Shown here one piece after another: positions 8,581 to 17,167 of a stretch of 64,000 nucleotides of DNA; positions within the stretch are counted from its first letter, which is position 1; every line of letters starts with the position of its first letter. Below the pieces are notes generated by a model, which was not told the DNA's origin, did not search any database, and saw nothing but the letters and a program-made list of their open reading frames with translations. Source of the stretch: Desulfobacterales bacterium (GTDB lineage: Bacteria; Desulfobacterota; Desulfobacteria; Desulfobacterales; Desulfosalsimonadaceae); assembly GCA_034520365.1 (NCBI GenBank), contig JAXHNP010000006.1:613001-677000 (forward strand), in the 5' to 3' direction. A program made the position numbers and the translations under genes.

Positions 8581-10619
8581 TTAATTTTGGCCAGTCTCTA
8601 ATAACTGTTCAAAATACGGGGTCTGGCGAATATTCTCCAAATCTTTATCATTTTTAAGGTACTCCCAGTTGTTATACCCATGGTTAACAGCCTTTTTCAG
8701 CCAGGATACGGCTAGGTCCGGCTTGTTCTGGCGGGCATACATGCAGGCGATATTATAGTATATAACAGGATTGTCTGAATGGTATGCCAGCATTTGTTTA
8801 AAGACCTGCGCTGCCGTTTCATAGTCCTGCTGCACAATATGCGCCATGGCCAGGTTGAAGTGGGCCTCTTTTTTTGGGGCTCATATTTCAAAGCCCGGTG
8901 AAAATGATCTTTCGCCTTGTTATAATCGCTTTCTCTGGCATAAATATTGCCTAAATTGACGTGCGCATCGGTATAATCAGGCTCAATTTCAATTACCTTT
9001 TTATAGTGGTGCGCGGCTGATTCCATATTCCCTTTTTCAGTCAGAAGCTGTGCCAGGTTGAAATGGGCTTTGGCGTGCTTTGGGCCCAGGGCAATTGCCT
9101 TTCGATAATGGGATTCGGCCTTTTCCGGCTGCCCGGTTTTTGTATAGGCGGCGCCCAGATGGAAATGGGTTTTTGGCCCGTATCGGCGCTCCTGATTTTT
9201 GGTCCAGAGGCTTAACGCGGATTGGTAATAAGGAATCGCCTGCTTGTATTTATCCTGCTGCAGATATTCATGACCGGTATTGGCATAAAGCCTCCCGTCA
9301 CGTGGCGATTTTTTTATACCATCCACCCAAAAGGCAATCGGTTCCTGCCATATGGTGTTGCGCTGGTAGGTCCAGACTGAAAATACCAGAATAACAATGC
9401 CCAGGACGGCTGCAGGAATTTTCGGGCGGCGGCTGATTTTGCCCGCTATAACCACGGCTGCCAGAGATAGCATCATAAACGGCAGGTAAGTGCGGTGCTC
9501 GTAGATGAGCTCAATGCCGATCACCGACGATTCAATGGCAAGGTTGATAAAAAACCAGAGCATGCAGAAGGCAATTATTCGGTGCCGGCGGGAGATAAAG
9601 ACCGCAAGTATGATCAGGCTGATAATGGCAAAAAGAGACAGGCTGGTTACCAATGGATTGGCCAAATGATAGGAGAGAGGATAGTCGTAATCCAGGTTCA
9701 GCCGCCAGGGCACGGGCCAGAAGAACAGGCTGATATAGTATACAATAATCCGCCATTCCGTCATCACCCGCTCCGGAAGGGTGAATTCCCGGCGGTTGTA
9801 AGCAGAAAGAATGCGGTCTAGAGGGTTTTCCCCGAGATAGAACAAGGCGACCCCGGCAAAGAGGATCAGCCCGCCGGCAAGCCAAAGGGCCTTTCTGCGG
9901 CTGAGGCGGAGTTTCAGGTCCTGGAAAAAAAAGAATTCATAGAGTAGAATCAGAATCGGCAGGGTGGCGGTGTTCTGCTTTGTGGCAAAGGCGCACAGGC
10001 CGGCTATCAAACATCCGGTAAACAGGGTAATTGTGCGGCCGGAGAAACGATTGGCCTGAAACGAGAGCCGGGCCAGAACATAGAGCAGCATGCTCAGGAT
10101 AAAAAACATCACCGCCAGGCTGGTCATGCGCTGGACGATATAGGTGACCGCGCCGGTGTTTATGGGAAAGGCAAGCCACAGGGCGGCGGTTAAAAAGGCA
10201 ACTGCAGGAGCAGATAAACCGGGCGGCAGGGCGGCCCGGCCGGCGGGGGTGCGTGAGAGCGTGGTTTTAACAAACAAAAAAAGGAATATGCCGCAGCACA
10301 GGTGGATCAGGATATTGACCAGATGGTAGCCGAGGACCTCGTATTTACCAAAATAATAGTTGAAGGCAAAACTCAGGTTGGCCAGAAATCGTTTCTTGGG
10401 AACGCTCTCAAATGCAGCGGTCGAAATCTGCTCCCAGGACAGCTCCGTCATCCGGATGGCACTGTCATTTTGAATATAGCCGCCCGCGTCGAAAACAAAC
10501 GGCGCGTCCAGGGTGTTTGAATAGATGGCGCCTGTCAGCAAGGCAAGTAAAAGGAGGGGCAGGACGATTTTAAGAAAGGCATTGCCAGACTTATCCGGCA
10601 GGCAGTTTGCTTTATCCAT
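8581..10619 (-). pseudogene. TMTC-like GT-C/TPR gene with -1 frameshift and FDA motif
   Basis: Residues 1 to about 580 read from 10619 with the family motifs MTELSWEQIS, VTYIVQRMTSLAVMFFILS, KQNTATLPILILLYEF and EHRTYLPFM, followed by TPRs. At the A7 run (T7 at 8869-8875 on the plus strand) the frame breaks. Adding one A restores ...YEPQKKEAHFNLAMAHIV and continues into the frame ending at 8581 (YYNIACMYARQNKPDLAV), matching the C-terminus of the 6184-8466 paralogue. A restored protein would be ~679 aa with six TPRs. The loop motif is FVFDAGGYI, so the second Asp conserved in every paralogue is Ala. Either a decaying copy or a sequencing deletion plus a real substitution; it could still be functional if the base is restored. 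Confidence 0.75.
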
Positions 10620-10674
10620 GAGTCAGACCAATTTGCTTTTTATTTGTGTCGATGCTCAATTACCATTTGCTGAC

Positions 10675-10850
10675 AAATTCACGGTGGCCGATCAATTTGG
10701 TCGGCACGGTGGCCGACCCTACTGTTCTAAGGTCGGCACGGTGGCCGACCCTACAAAATGTCGGCATTGCCGCGTAGGGCGGGGCCACCGTGCCCGCCTG
10801 AAAAACAGATAGTAGGGCGGGGCCACCGTGCCCGCCTGAAAACAGATAGT
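10675..10850. repeat. GGTCGGCACGGTGGCC / GGCGGGGCCACCGTGCC repeat cluster
   Basis: Direct copies of CGGCACGGTGGCCGACCCTA at about 10700 and 10735, then inverted copies TAGGGCGGGGCCACCGTGCC at about 10776 and 10813, the last two in 36-39-bp direct repeats ending in CCTGAAAACAGATAGTA. It fills the gap between two divergent TMTC-like genes; no coding potential. Confidence 0.8.
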
Positions 10851-10949
10851 ACAAATTTACCGTGGCTGACAAATTGCTTTGCCTTGAATTAGCAAATCTT
10901 TGCTGCTAAAGTAAACACCTAAAATTCCAAACACCCAACTCAACCTCAG

Positions 10950-11014
10950 GCCCTGAACTCTGAACCCTGAACCATGAACCCCGAACTGTGAACCGTGAAC
11001 TGTGAACCGTGAAC
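10950..11014. repeat. TGAACYN heptamer tract abutting a start codon
   Basis: About nine 7-bp units (TGAACTC, TGAACCC, TGAACCA, TGAACCG, TGAACTG) run up to GTGAACTATG, whose ATG is the start of the next plus-strand gene. There is no clear Shine-Dalgarno in between. Confidence 0.8.
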
Positions 11015-11015
11015 T

Positions 11016-13076
11016 ATGAAAACTGAATCCAAGAAAAATTTCCTCGTCATTTTAGTTCTTATTCTTCTCACAGCGGCGCTCTACAGCCAGGTGGCCACCT
11101 TTGATTTCGTCCGCTTTGATGATAATGAGTACATTGCCAAAAACAGCCAGGTCCAGAAGGGGTTGTCATGGGAAAACGTCAAGTGGGCGTTCGGCTTTTC
11201 CGAAGAGGCGCTCCTGTATTATTACCATCCTGTTACCTGGCTCTCCTTGATGCTGGATGCCCAGCTTTTCGGGGTGGATGCAGGTATGCATCATTTGGTT
11301 AATGTCGTTATTCATGCGGTGAACACGGTGCTCCTCTTTCTGGTGTTGCGGTTTATGACCGGTGCCCTGTGGCCGAGTGCATTTGTTGCCCTGCTGTTTG
11401 CCGTGCATCCCCTTAATGTGGAATCCGTTGCCTGGATAGCTGAGCGGAAAAATGTTTTAAGCACTTTTTTCTGGATGCTTTGCATGCTTTCCTATGTGGC
11501 GTATGCCGTGAAACCGGGGGTTAAGCGTTATCTCTTGATTTTCTTGCCATTTGCCCTTGGATTGTTGTCTAAGCCGATGCTGGTGACAATCCCCTGCGTC
11601 TTTTTGCTTTTGGACTTCTGGCCGCTCAGGCGCTTTAATTTAGAGGGAAATGTTGTCGAAAAAAACAGTTTTCACCAAACCCCAAAAATTTTTCAAGAGT
11701 ATCCGTTAAAGCGGCTTGTCCTGGAAAAAATACCCCTGTTGGCGCTTTCCCTTATTTTTGTGGCTGTATCTATCTTTTCAGTACACCACACGGAACAGAT
11801 CATTTCGGGCGAGGCCGCATCCATAGGGCTTCGCGTGGGTAACGCCATTGTTATTTATGTCAAATATATCATCAACCTGATTTGGCCGCATAATATGGCC
11901 TTTTTCTATCCTTTCCCGGAATCCATTCCCGCATGGCACGTTGCAGGGGCCGGCCTGGTTCTTGCCGCAATTACAGTCAGCGCGGTTCGTCTTTATAAAA
12001 AGGCCACATTTTTTATTGTCGGCTGGTTATGGTATCTCGGCACCATGTTTCCGGTTAGCGGCATTTCCCAGCATGGAAGGTGGCCGGAAATGGCCGACCG
12101 GTGGGTGTATGTGCCGGCAATCGGCCTGTTTATAATAGTTGCCTGGGGCGCACAGCGTATTATTAAAAATTTTCATTTGCCCCGCCCCGCAGTGGCCGGG
12201 GCGACTGCTGTGATGACGGCTGCCTTTATGTTGATATCATTTTTTCAGATCGCTACCTGGAAAAACAACGAGGCGCTTTTCGGTCACGCGATTAAAGCGA
12301 CACCGGATAGTCCGATAGCGCATCTGAATTACGGCTGGGCCATTGAAGATACCAATAGAAAGGCGGCGATCAAACATTATAAAAAAGCCATCGCGCTCAG
12401 GCCGGATTATGCTAAGGCCCTGAATAATCTGGGCGCGGCCTATTTTGAAGAAGGCAGAATAAATGCCGCCATTGGGCAATACAAGAAGGCCCTGGCTATT
12501 GAGCCGTTTTATTTAAAGGCGCAGCAGAATTTGGCACTGGCTTATTATAAGGCGGGCAGAATGGATGCGGCCATTAAGCACTATAAAGAACTCCTTGAGA
12601 TTAAGCCCCATTTTACCGATGCCATATGTACCCTGGGGAATGCCTATAAACGCAAGGGGCTGGTTGATAAAGCCGTTGAATGCTATTCCAGGGCTCTCGA
12701 GATAGATCCCGAACTTGTCGATATCCGAAACAACCTGGCCGCCGCCCTGATTGAACAGGAACGTTTTGATGAAGCCCTCGAGCACTTGGAAACGCTTTTA
12801 AAAATGAACCCCGGCGTGAACACCCATCTTAATGCCGGGGTCGTGCTTACAAGGCTCGATCGGGTTGATGAGGCTATTATGCATTATGAAAAGGCGTTAT
12901 CCTTAAACCCCAACATTGCTGTCGCCCATAATCTTCTTGGCGAGCTTCAAATCCGGAAAAATAATTATCAAGCGGCAAAATCGCATTTCGAAACTGCCCT
13001 GGAGTTGCAGCCGGGGTATTACAGTGCAAAGCAAAATCTGAAAAATGTTCAGCAGCGGCTTGGTAAAATACAATAG
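11016..13076 (+). CDS. TMTC-like GT-C glycosyltransferase, second subfamily, seven TPRs
   Basis: A 686-aa protein. TM1 covers about residues 9-23, followed by FVRFDDNEYI (Asp35-36), KGLSWENVKWAF, HPVTWLSLMLDAQLFG, NVESVAWIAERKNVLSTFF, SKPMLVTIPCVFLLLDFWPL and MADRWVYVPAIGLF. These motifs define the common bacterial 'TPR plus membrane' subfamily, distinct from the minus-strand group (QRMTS/KQN/EHRTYLP) but aligned in the same order. Seven TPRs occupy about residues 425-680. Proposed role: polyprenyl-linked sugar transfer, TPRs binding acceptor or partner. It is divergently oriented to 8581-10619 and convergent with its closest relative at 13238. The ATG lies directly after heptamer repeats, so the start is uncertain by a few codons. 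Confidence 0.8.
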   Translation: MKTESKKNFLVILVLILLTAALYSQVATFDFVRFDDNEYIAKNSQVQKGLSWENVKWAFGFSEEALLYYYHPVTWLSLMLDAQLFGVDAGMHHLVNVVIHAVNTVLLFLVLRFMTGALWPSAFVALLFAVHPLNVESVAWIAERKNVLSTFFWMLCMLSYVAYAVKPGVKRYLLIFLPFALGLLSKPMLVTIPCVFLLLDFWPLRRFNLEGNVVEKNSFHQTPKIFQEYPLKRLVLEKIPLLALSLIFVAVSIFSVHHTEQIISGEAASIGLRVGNAIVIYVKYIINLIWPHNMAFFYPFPESIPAWHVAGAGLVLAAITVSAVRLYKKATFFIVGWLWYLGTMFPVSGISQHGRWPEMADRWVYVPAIGLFIIVAWGAQRIIKNFHLPRPAVAGATAVMTAAFMLISFFQIATWKNNEALFGHAIKATPDSPIAHLNYGWAIEDTNRKAAIKHYKKAIALRPDYAKALNNLGAAYFEEGRINAAIGQYKKALAIEPFYLKAQQNLALAYYKAGRMDAAIKHYKELLEIKPHFTDAICTLGNAYKRKGLVDKAVECYSRALEIDPELVDIRNNLAAALIEQERFDEALEHLETLLKMNPGVNTHLNAGVVLTRLDRVDEAIMHYEKALSLNPNIAVAHNLLGELQIRKNNYQAAKSHFETALELQPGYYSAKQNLKNVQQRLGKIQ

Positions 13077-13087
13077 CAGGTCGATGT

Positions 13088-13222
13088 CATTAACTTAGCG
13101 CCCCTCGCGCTTGTCATTTCGAGGAGCGCCAGCGACGAGAAATCTTTAAAACTCAAGCCATTAAAAGATTTCTCGCTATCGCTCGAAATGACACCCGATG
13201 CCATATGGAGCTTAAGTTAATG
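13088..13222. repeat. REP-like palindrome nested in a 10-bp inverted repeat
   Basis: CATTAACTTA at 13088-13097 is exactly inverted at 13213-13222 (TAAGTTAATG). Inside lies a REP-like copy: GTCATTTCGAGGAGCGCCAG, AGCGACGAGAAATCTTTAAA, then AAAGATTTCTCGCTATCGC and TCGAAATGACA. It sits exactly between two convergent genes and probably also serves as a bidirectional terminator. Confidence 0.75.
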
Positions 13223-13237
13223 GGATTGATAAACAGT

Positions 13238-15337
13238 TTAGTCGAAATCGACGCTGCCTTTAGTCTGACCAGCCGTTTGTTTTTTGATGTATGAGAGGGC
13301 GTTTGCCGCTTTTTTATATTCAGGATTAATTTTAAGAGCTTTTTCTATCAGCTTAACAGCCTCGTCCACGCGATTCATTTGAAGCAAAACCACCCCTAAA
13401 CTATAGTAAATTGTCTCATTATCGGGTGCAATTTGAAGTGCCGCCCGGTAATACCTTTCTGAACTTTCCAAGTCACCTTTTTGAAAAAAAATTTCAGCTG
13501 TTTTCAAATATGGCTGGAGATAATTCGAGTCATACTTTATTGCCGTTTTAAAATGGTTGAGCGCTTGACTTAATTTCCCCATCCGGGTTTTGGCAATGCC
13601 CAGGTTGTAGTGAAAGATCGGATTTTCCGGCTGGAGGTCTATCGCGGATTGATATTTTTTTGATGCCGCCGGGAGCCTGCCTTGCTCTAAAAGAAGGTTT
13701 CCCATTTCATTATGGGGTTTGGGGTTAAGAGGCGCCATCCGGATTGCCCGGGAATAATAATCCGCTGCTTTATCCCAGTTATTTAACTTCATGTGCAAAT
13801 CCCCAAGCCCTCTGTAGGCTTTATTATCCTTTGGGTTGTGCATCAAAGCCTTATTAAAAAGACGCCGGGCTTTTTCATAATTGCCTTCCTTAGTCAGAAG
13901 AGTGGCATAATTTCTTATTGTTTCAAGGTGATGTTGGTTTATCTCAAGTGATTTTCTAAAGTGATAACTCGCTTTTTCCGGGTCTTCCTTAACCCTGTAA
14001 TAATAAAGTCCCAGCCCATTATGAGCGATGTAATTGTTTTCCGTAACGCTTAAGGCGTGCTTGAAAACCGTGCCGTCATTTTTCCATTGCGTCAGTTGTG
14101 CTGCTGTTTGGTAGCTGAAAAAAAATAAAGGAATAAATGCGGCGGCTGTTAAAGCTATGGTTGGTTTTTTTAATTTTAATCGTTGAAATATTTCCGGCAC
14201 CCCCCATGCGGCAATGATAAAAATGCCGACCAGCGGCACATAAGCCCATCGATCTGCAAGTGCGGGCCATAATCCATTTTGTACTAAGCCGGAAACCGGC
14301 ACAAGGGTGCCAAGAAACCAAAGCCAGCCGGTCACAAGATATGGCGATTTTTTTGCCCGCCAGGCAATTGCTGCAGAAATCAGCAATAGAATAAATGCTG
14401 CAGAAACTGGCTTCCAAAGGGGAATGGTTTCCGGAAAGGGATAGAAAATGGCCAGGTCATTCGGCCATATGAGTTTTTTTAAGTAGACAAGACATGAAAC
14501 AAGGGCATTGGAAATGCGCAATGGAAAGGGGGTTGAAGTCTCGTCGACCATTCTTTCCTGTATCTGGAGGGAAAAGACCGAAAAAGCAATCGCGGCAAGG
14601 GACAACGCCAGCAAAGGCAGTTTCTCGAGAATTAACCGGTGCACCGGGGCCTGTATAAATGGGACGGAATTAAAAGGCTTAGGATTACTATTTTGAAGCC
14701 GGCTGGATTGCAGGCCCGCCCACCTGAATCGTCTTAAAGGCCAGTAGTCCAGTAAAAGCAGAACACAGGGCAGCGTCACCAGCATCGATTTGGCCATTAA
14801 GCTGACGGCAAAAGGGATAACAATCAATGTGTAACGCAATAAAGACGGCCTTTTTGCATAACCCGCATAGCCGATCATGGCCATCAGGCCAAAGGCGGTT
14901 GATAGAAGATTTTTGCGCTCTGCAATCCAGGCCACCGAATCCACGTTAATCGGGTGCAGAGCGAATAATGCCGCTACAAAAAGGCTTTTCCACGGACTTT
15001 TTGTCATGTAATTAAGCAAAAAGAATAAGAGAAAGATATTTAACAGATGAAAACAGAGATTTGCCAGGTGATGCATATCCGCCCGGACGCCGAAAAGCTG
15101 GCAGTCCGCCATGTGGGAAAGCCAGGTGACCGGCTGCCAGTAACCGAACTCAGATGATTTTTCCGGGTGAAAAGCCCACTTCAGATTGTCCCAGGATAAT
15201 CCTTGTTTTACATGGGGGTTTTCGGTCACATAGAGGTTGTCGTCAAAATTGATAAACCCGTGGTCTTTAACCGGCAGGTAGACGGCGGTGGTGGTGCAGA
15301 TTAAGATAAGCAGGGTAAGGTATTTAAGTTTCTGCAT
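13238..15337 (-). CDS. TMTC-like GT-C glycosyltransferase, second subfamily
   Basis: A 699-aa homologue of 11016-13076 in convergent orientation. TM1 is followed by INFDDNLYV (Asp32-33), KQGLSWDNLKWAF, YWQPVTWLSHMADCQLFG, NVDSVAWIAERKNLLSTAF, AKSMLVTLPCVLLLLDYWPL and LADRWAYVPLVGIF. About seven TPRs occupy residues 430-690 (for example AYRGLGDLHMKLNNWDKAA, FHYNLGIAKTRMGKLSQAL). Same proposed role in lipid-linked sugar transfer as the other six. The tail (GQTKGSVDFD) ends just before the REP element shared with the convergent neighbour. The start region is preceded on the minus strand by CAAAT repeats. Confidence 0.8.
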   Translation of the reverse strand: MQKLKYLTLLILICTTTAVYLPVKDHGFINFDDNLYVTENPHVKQGLSWDNLKWAFHPEKSSEFGYWQPVTWLSHMADCQLFGVRADMHHLANLCFHLLNIFLLFFLLNYMTKSPWKSLFVAALFALHPINVDSVAWIAERKNLLSTAFGLMAMIGYAGYAKRPSLLRYTLIVIPFAVSLMAKSMLVTLPCVLLLLDYWPLRRFRWAGLQSSRLQNSNPKPFNSVPFIQAPVHRLILEKLPLLALSLAAIAFSVFSLQIQERMVDETSTPFPLRISNALVSCLVYLKKLIWPNDLAIFYPFPETIPLWKPVSAAFILLLISAAIAWRAKKSPYLVTGWLWFLGTLVPVSGLVQNGLWPALADRWAYVPLVGIFIIAAWGVPEIFQRLKLKKPTIALTAAAFIPLFFFSYQTAAQLTQWKNDGTVFKHALSVTENNYIAHNGLGLYYYRVKEDPEKASYHFRKSLEINQHHLETIRNYATLLTKEGNYEKARRLFNKALMHNPKDNKAYRGLGDLHMKLNNWDKAADYYSRAIRMAPLNPKPHNEMGNLLLEQGRLPAASKKYQSAIDLQPENPIFHYNLGIAKTRMGKLSQALNHFKTAIKYDSNYLQPYLKTAEIFFQKGDLESSERYYRAALQIAPDNETIYYSLGVVLLQMNRVDEAVKLIEKALKINPEYKKAANALSYIKKQTAGQTKGSVDFD

Positions 15338-15357
15338 GGTTGAGTCTGGCAGTCAAA

Positions 15358-15460
15358 TAATGATAAATCCCAAATTACAAATTCCAAATTACAAACAAAT
15401 CTCAAGTTCCAAATATCAGGCAAAATCCTTTTTACCCCTTCTCCCACTGGGAGAAGGCCG
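15358..15460. repeat. CAAAT tract and CCTTCTCCC hairpin
   Basis: Positions 15358-15425 are CAAATTACAAATTCC-type units; CCTTCTCCC (15437-15445) pairs with GGGAGAAGG (15449-15457). This lies between divergent genes. Confidence 0.7.
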
Positions 15461-15569
15461 GGATGAGGGTGAAATTTGGTATTCTCAGACTTCGGCTTGA
15501 ATTACCACGGCGCGGCTGCTATTGTAAACAGCTATTTAAACCGTGAACATTTATTGATACAGGAATCTC

Positions 15570-17009
15570 ATGGCCTTAACCGCATCTGCTTATCAAAGGG
15601 ATAGAAGAAAACACTGGGACCGCGTTTCCGCCCAGAAACAAGCCCCGAACCGGCCCGGCGCCTTTTATCAGACGCTGCTGCATCAATATTTCCGTCATAT
15701 GGTGCCGGAAGGGAGGCGGGTGCTGGAAATCGGCTGCGGGCATGGCGATCTGCTGGCGGCTATGGCACCGGCATTTGGCGCGGGGGTTGATTTTTCGGAG
15801 AAAATGCTTGAGACCGCCCGGCAAAAATATCCCGATCTTTGTTTCATTCAGGCGGATGCCTATGAGCTGCCAATAAAAACCGTATTTGATGTGATCATTC
15901 TGTCAGATCTGGTCAATGATCTGTGGGATGTCCAGGCAGTGCTCGAGAGCCTGCGGCCGTTGTGTCATGCCGGCACGCGGATTATCGTCAATTTTTATAA
16001 CAATATGTGGCGCATCCCTCTGGCTGCAGTAAACAAGCTGGGCCTGGGCGCGGACCTATTGGAGCAGAACTGGTTTGCCCCGCATGATGTGGAAAACCTG
16101 CTGCATCTGGCCGGGTTTGAGGTCATCAACCGGCGCAATAAGATTCTTTTCCCGGCGGATATCTGGCTGGTCAAGACGGTTTTCAATCGGTACCTGGTCA
16201 ACATGCTGCCGTTTAAGTGGTTTGCCTTGACCAACATTGTTATGGCCCGGCCGGCGCCAGAGCTTTTCCCGGCGCCTAAAGTCGAAGAACCGCCAAAGGT
16301 TTCGGTTGTGGTGGCGGCCCGAAACGAGGCCGGTCATATTGATGAGATATTTCAGCGGGTGCCGCAGTTGGGTAGCGGAACAGAGCTTATTTTCGTGGAA
16401 GGCCATTCCACGGATAATACCTATGAAACCGTCCAGGAAACCATGGGCCGCTATCCGAACGTTCAATGCCGCCTGTTTCAGCAGACCGGCAGGGGCAAAG
16501 GGGATGCGGTGCGTCTTGGCTTTGAAAAGGCCAGCGGCGACATCCTGATGATCCTGGATGCGGATCTCACCGTGCCGCCCGAAGATCTTTACCGTTTCTA
16601 TGAAGCATTGGCAGCGGGCAAAGGCGAATTCATAAACGGCGTGCGCCTGGTGTATCCCATGGAAGATGAGGCCATGCGGTTTTTCAACATTGTCGGCAAC
16701 AAGTTTTTTTCCCTGGCATTTACGTGGCTTTTGGAGCAGCCGATCAAGGATACTTTATGCGGCACCAAGGTGATGTGGAAAGCCGACTATAATGTGCTGG
16801 CCGCCAATCGATCCTATTTCGGCGATTTTGATCCGTTCGGCGATTTTGATCTGCTGTTCGGGGCGGCCAAACTCAACCTGAAAATCGTTGAGGTCCCGGT
16901 GCGCTACCGCGCCCGCCGATACGGGGAAACCAACATTGACCGCTGGCGCCACGGTTGGATGCTTTTGAAAATGGTGGCGTTTGCAGCGAAGAGAATGAAG
17001 TTCATATAG
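15570..17009 (+). CDS. Fusion: SAM methyltransferase + DPM1-like GT2 glycosyltransferase
   Basis: A 479-aa protein with two recognisable halves. Residues ~20-235 form a class I SAM-dependent methyltransferase (motif I VLEIGCGHGDLLAAM near residue 50, acidic FIQADAYELP). Residues ~243-479 form a family-2 glycosyltransferase (VSVVVAARNEAGHI, LIFVEGHSTDNTYE, MILDADLTVPPEDLYRFY with the DAD metal-binding motif, DTLCGTKVMWKADY, RYRARRYGETNI). The GT2 half resembles soluble polyprenyl-phosphate mannose synthases, lacking C-terminal TM segments. It would plausibly load a sugar on a lipid carrier used by the neighbouring GT-C proteins, with the methyltransferase modifying sugar or carrier. That coupling is inference. 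The stop at 17009 is only 3 bp from the palindrome holding the IS element. Confidence 0.85.
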   Translation: MALTASAYQRDRRKHWDRVSAQKQAPNRPGAFYQTLLHQYFRHMVPEGRRVLEIGCGHGDLLAAMAPAFGAGVDFSEKMLETARQKYPDLCFIQADAYELPIKTVFDVIILSDLVNDLWDVQAVLESLRPLCHAGTRIIVNFYNNMWRIPLAAVNKLGLGADLLEQNWFAPHDVENLLHLAGFEVINRRNKILFPADIWLVKTVFNRYLVNMLPFKWFALTNIVMARPAPELFPAPKVEEPPKVSVVVAARNEAGHIDEIFQRVPQLGSGTELIFVEGHSTDNTYETVQETMGRYPNVQCRLFQQTGRGKGDAVRLGFEKASGDILMILDADLTVPPEDLYRFYEALAAGKGEFINGVRLVYPMEDEAMRFFNIVGNKFFSLAFTWLLEQPIKDTLCGTKVMWKADYNVLAANRSYFGDFDPFGDFDLLFGAAKLNLKIVEVPVRYRARRYGETNIDRWRHGWMLLKMVAFAAKRMKFI

Positions 17010-17012
17010 CAG

Positions 17013-17067
17013 TGGTGTCAAACCTTGAATTGTGAATTATTCGCATAATCCACAATTCAAGGTTTGA
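17013..17067. repeat. 60-bp palindrome interrupted by the IS element
   Basis: Left arm TGGTGTCAAACCTTGAATTG (17013 onward to GTGAATTA at 17039), centre TTCGCA, right arm TAATCCACAATTCAAGGTTTGA to 17067. One mismatch exists in the inner arm. The missing outer end TGACACCA is found 1.5 kb away at 18603-18610, directly after the IS. This is the same palindrome that separates the toxin-antitoxin modules at 36-49 kb. Confidence 0.85.
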
Positions 17068-17167
17068 TAATCATATAAAAGGCACCTCCTTTATACCGGA
17101 ACGATTTTGGTATAAGTTGGGTTGGAAAAAGAGAAAACAAACAACCCTAACAAAAAGGAGGTGCACA

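Noticed and set aside
10525-10872. Open frames over the GGTCGGCACGG repeats on both strands
   Set aside because: Produced by GC-rich inverted repeats; no family-like sequence in either direction.
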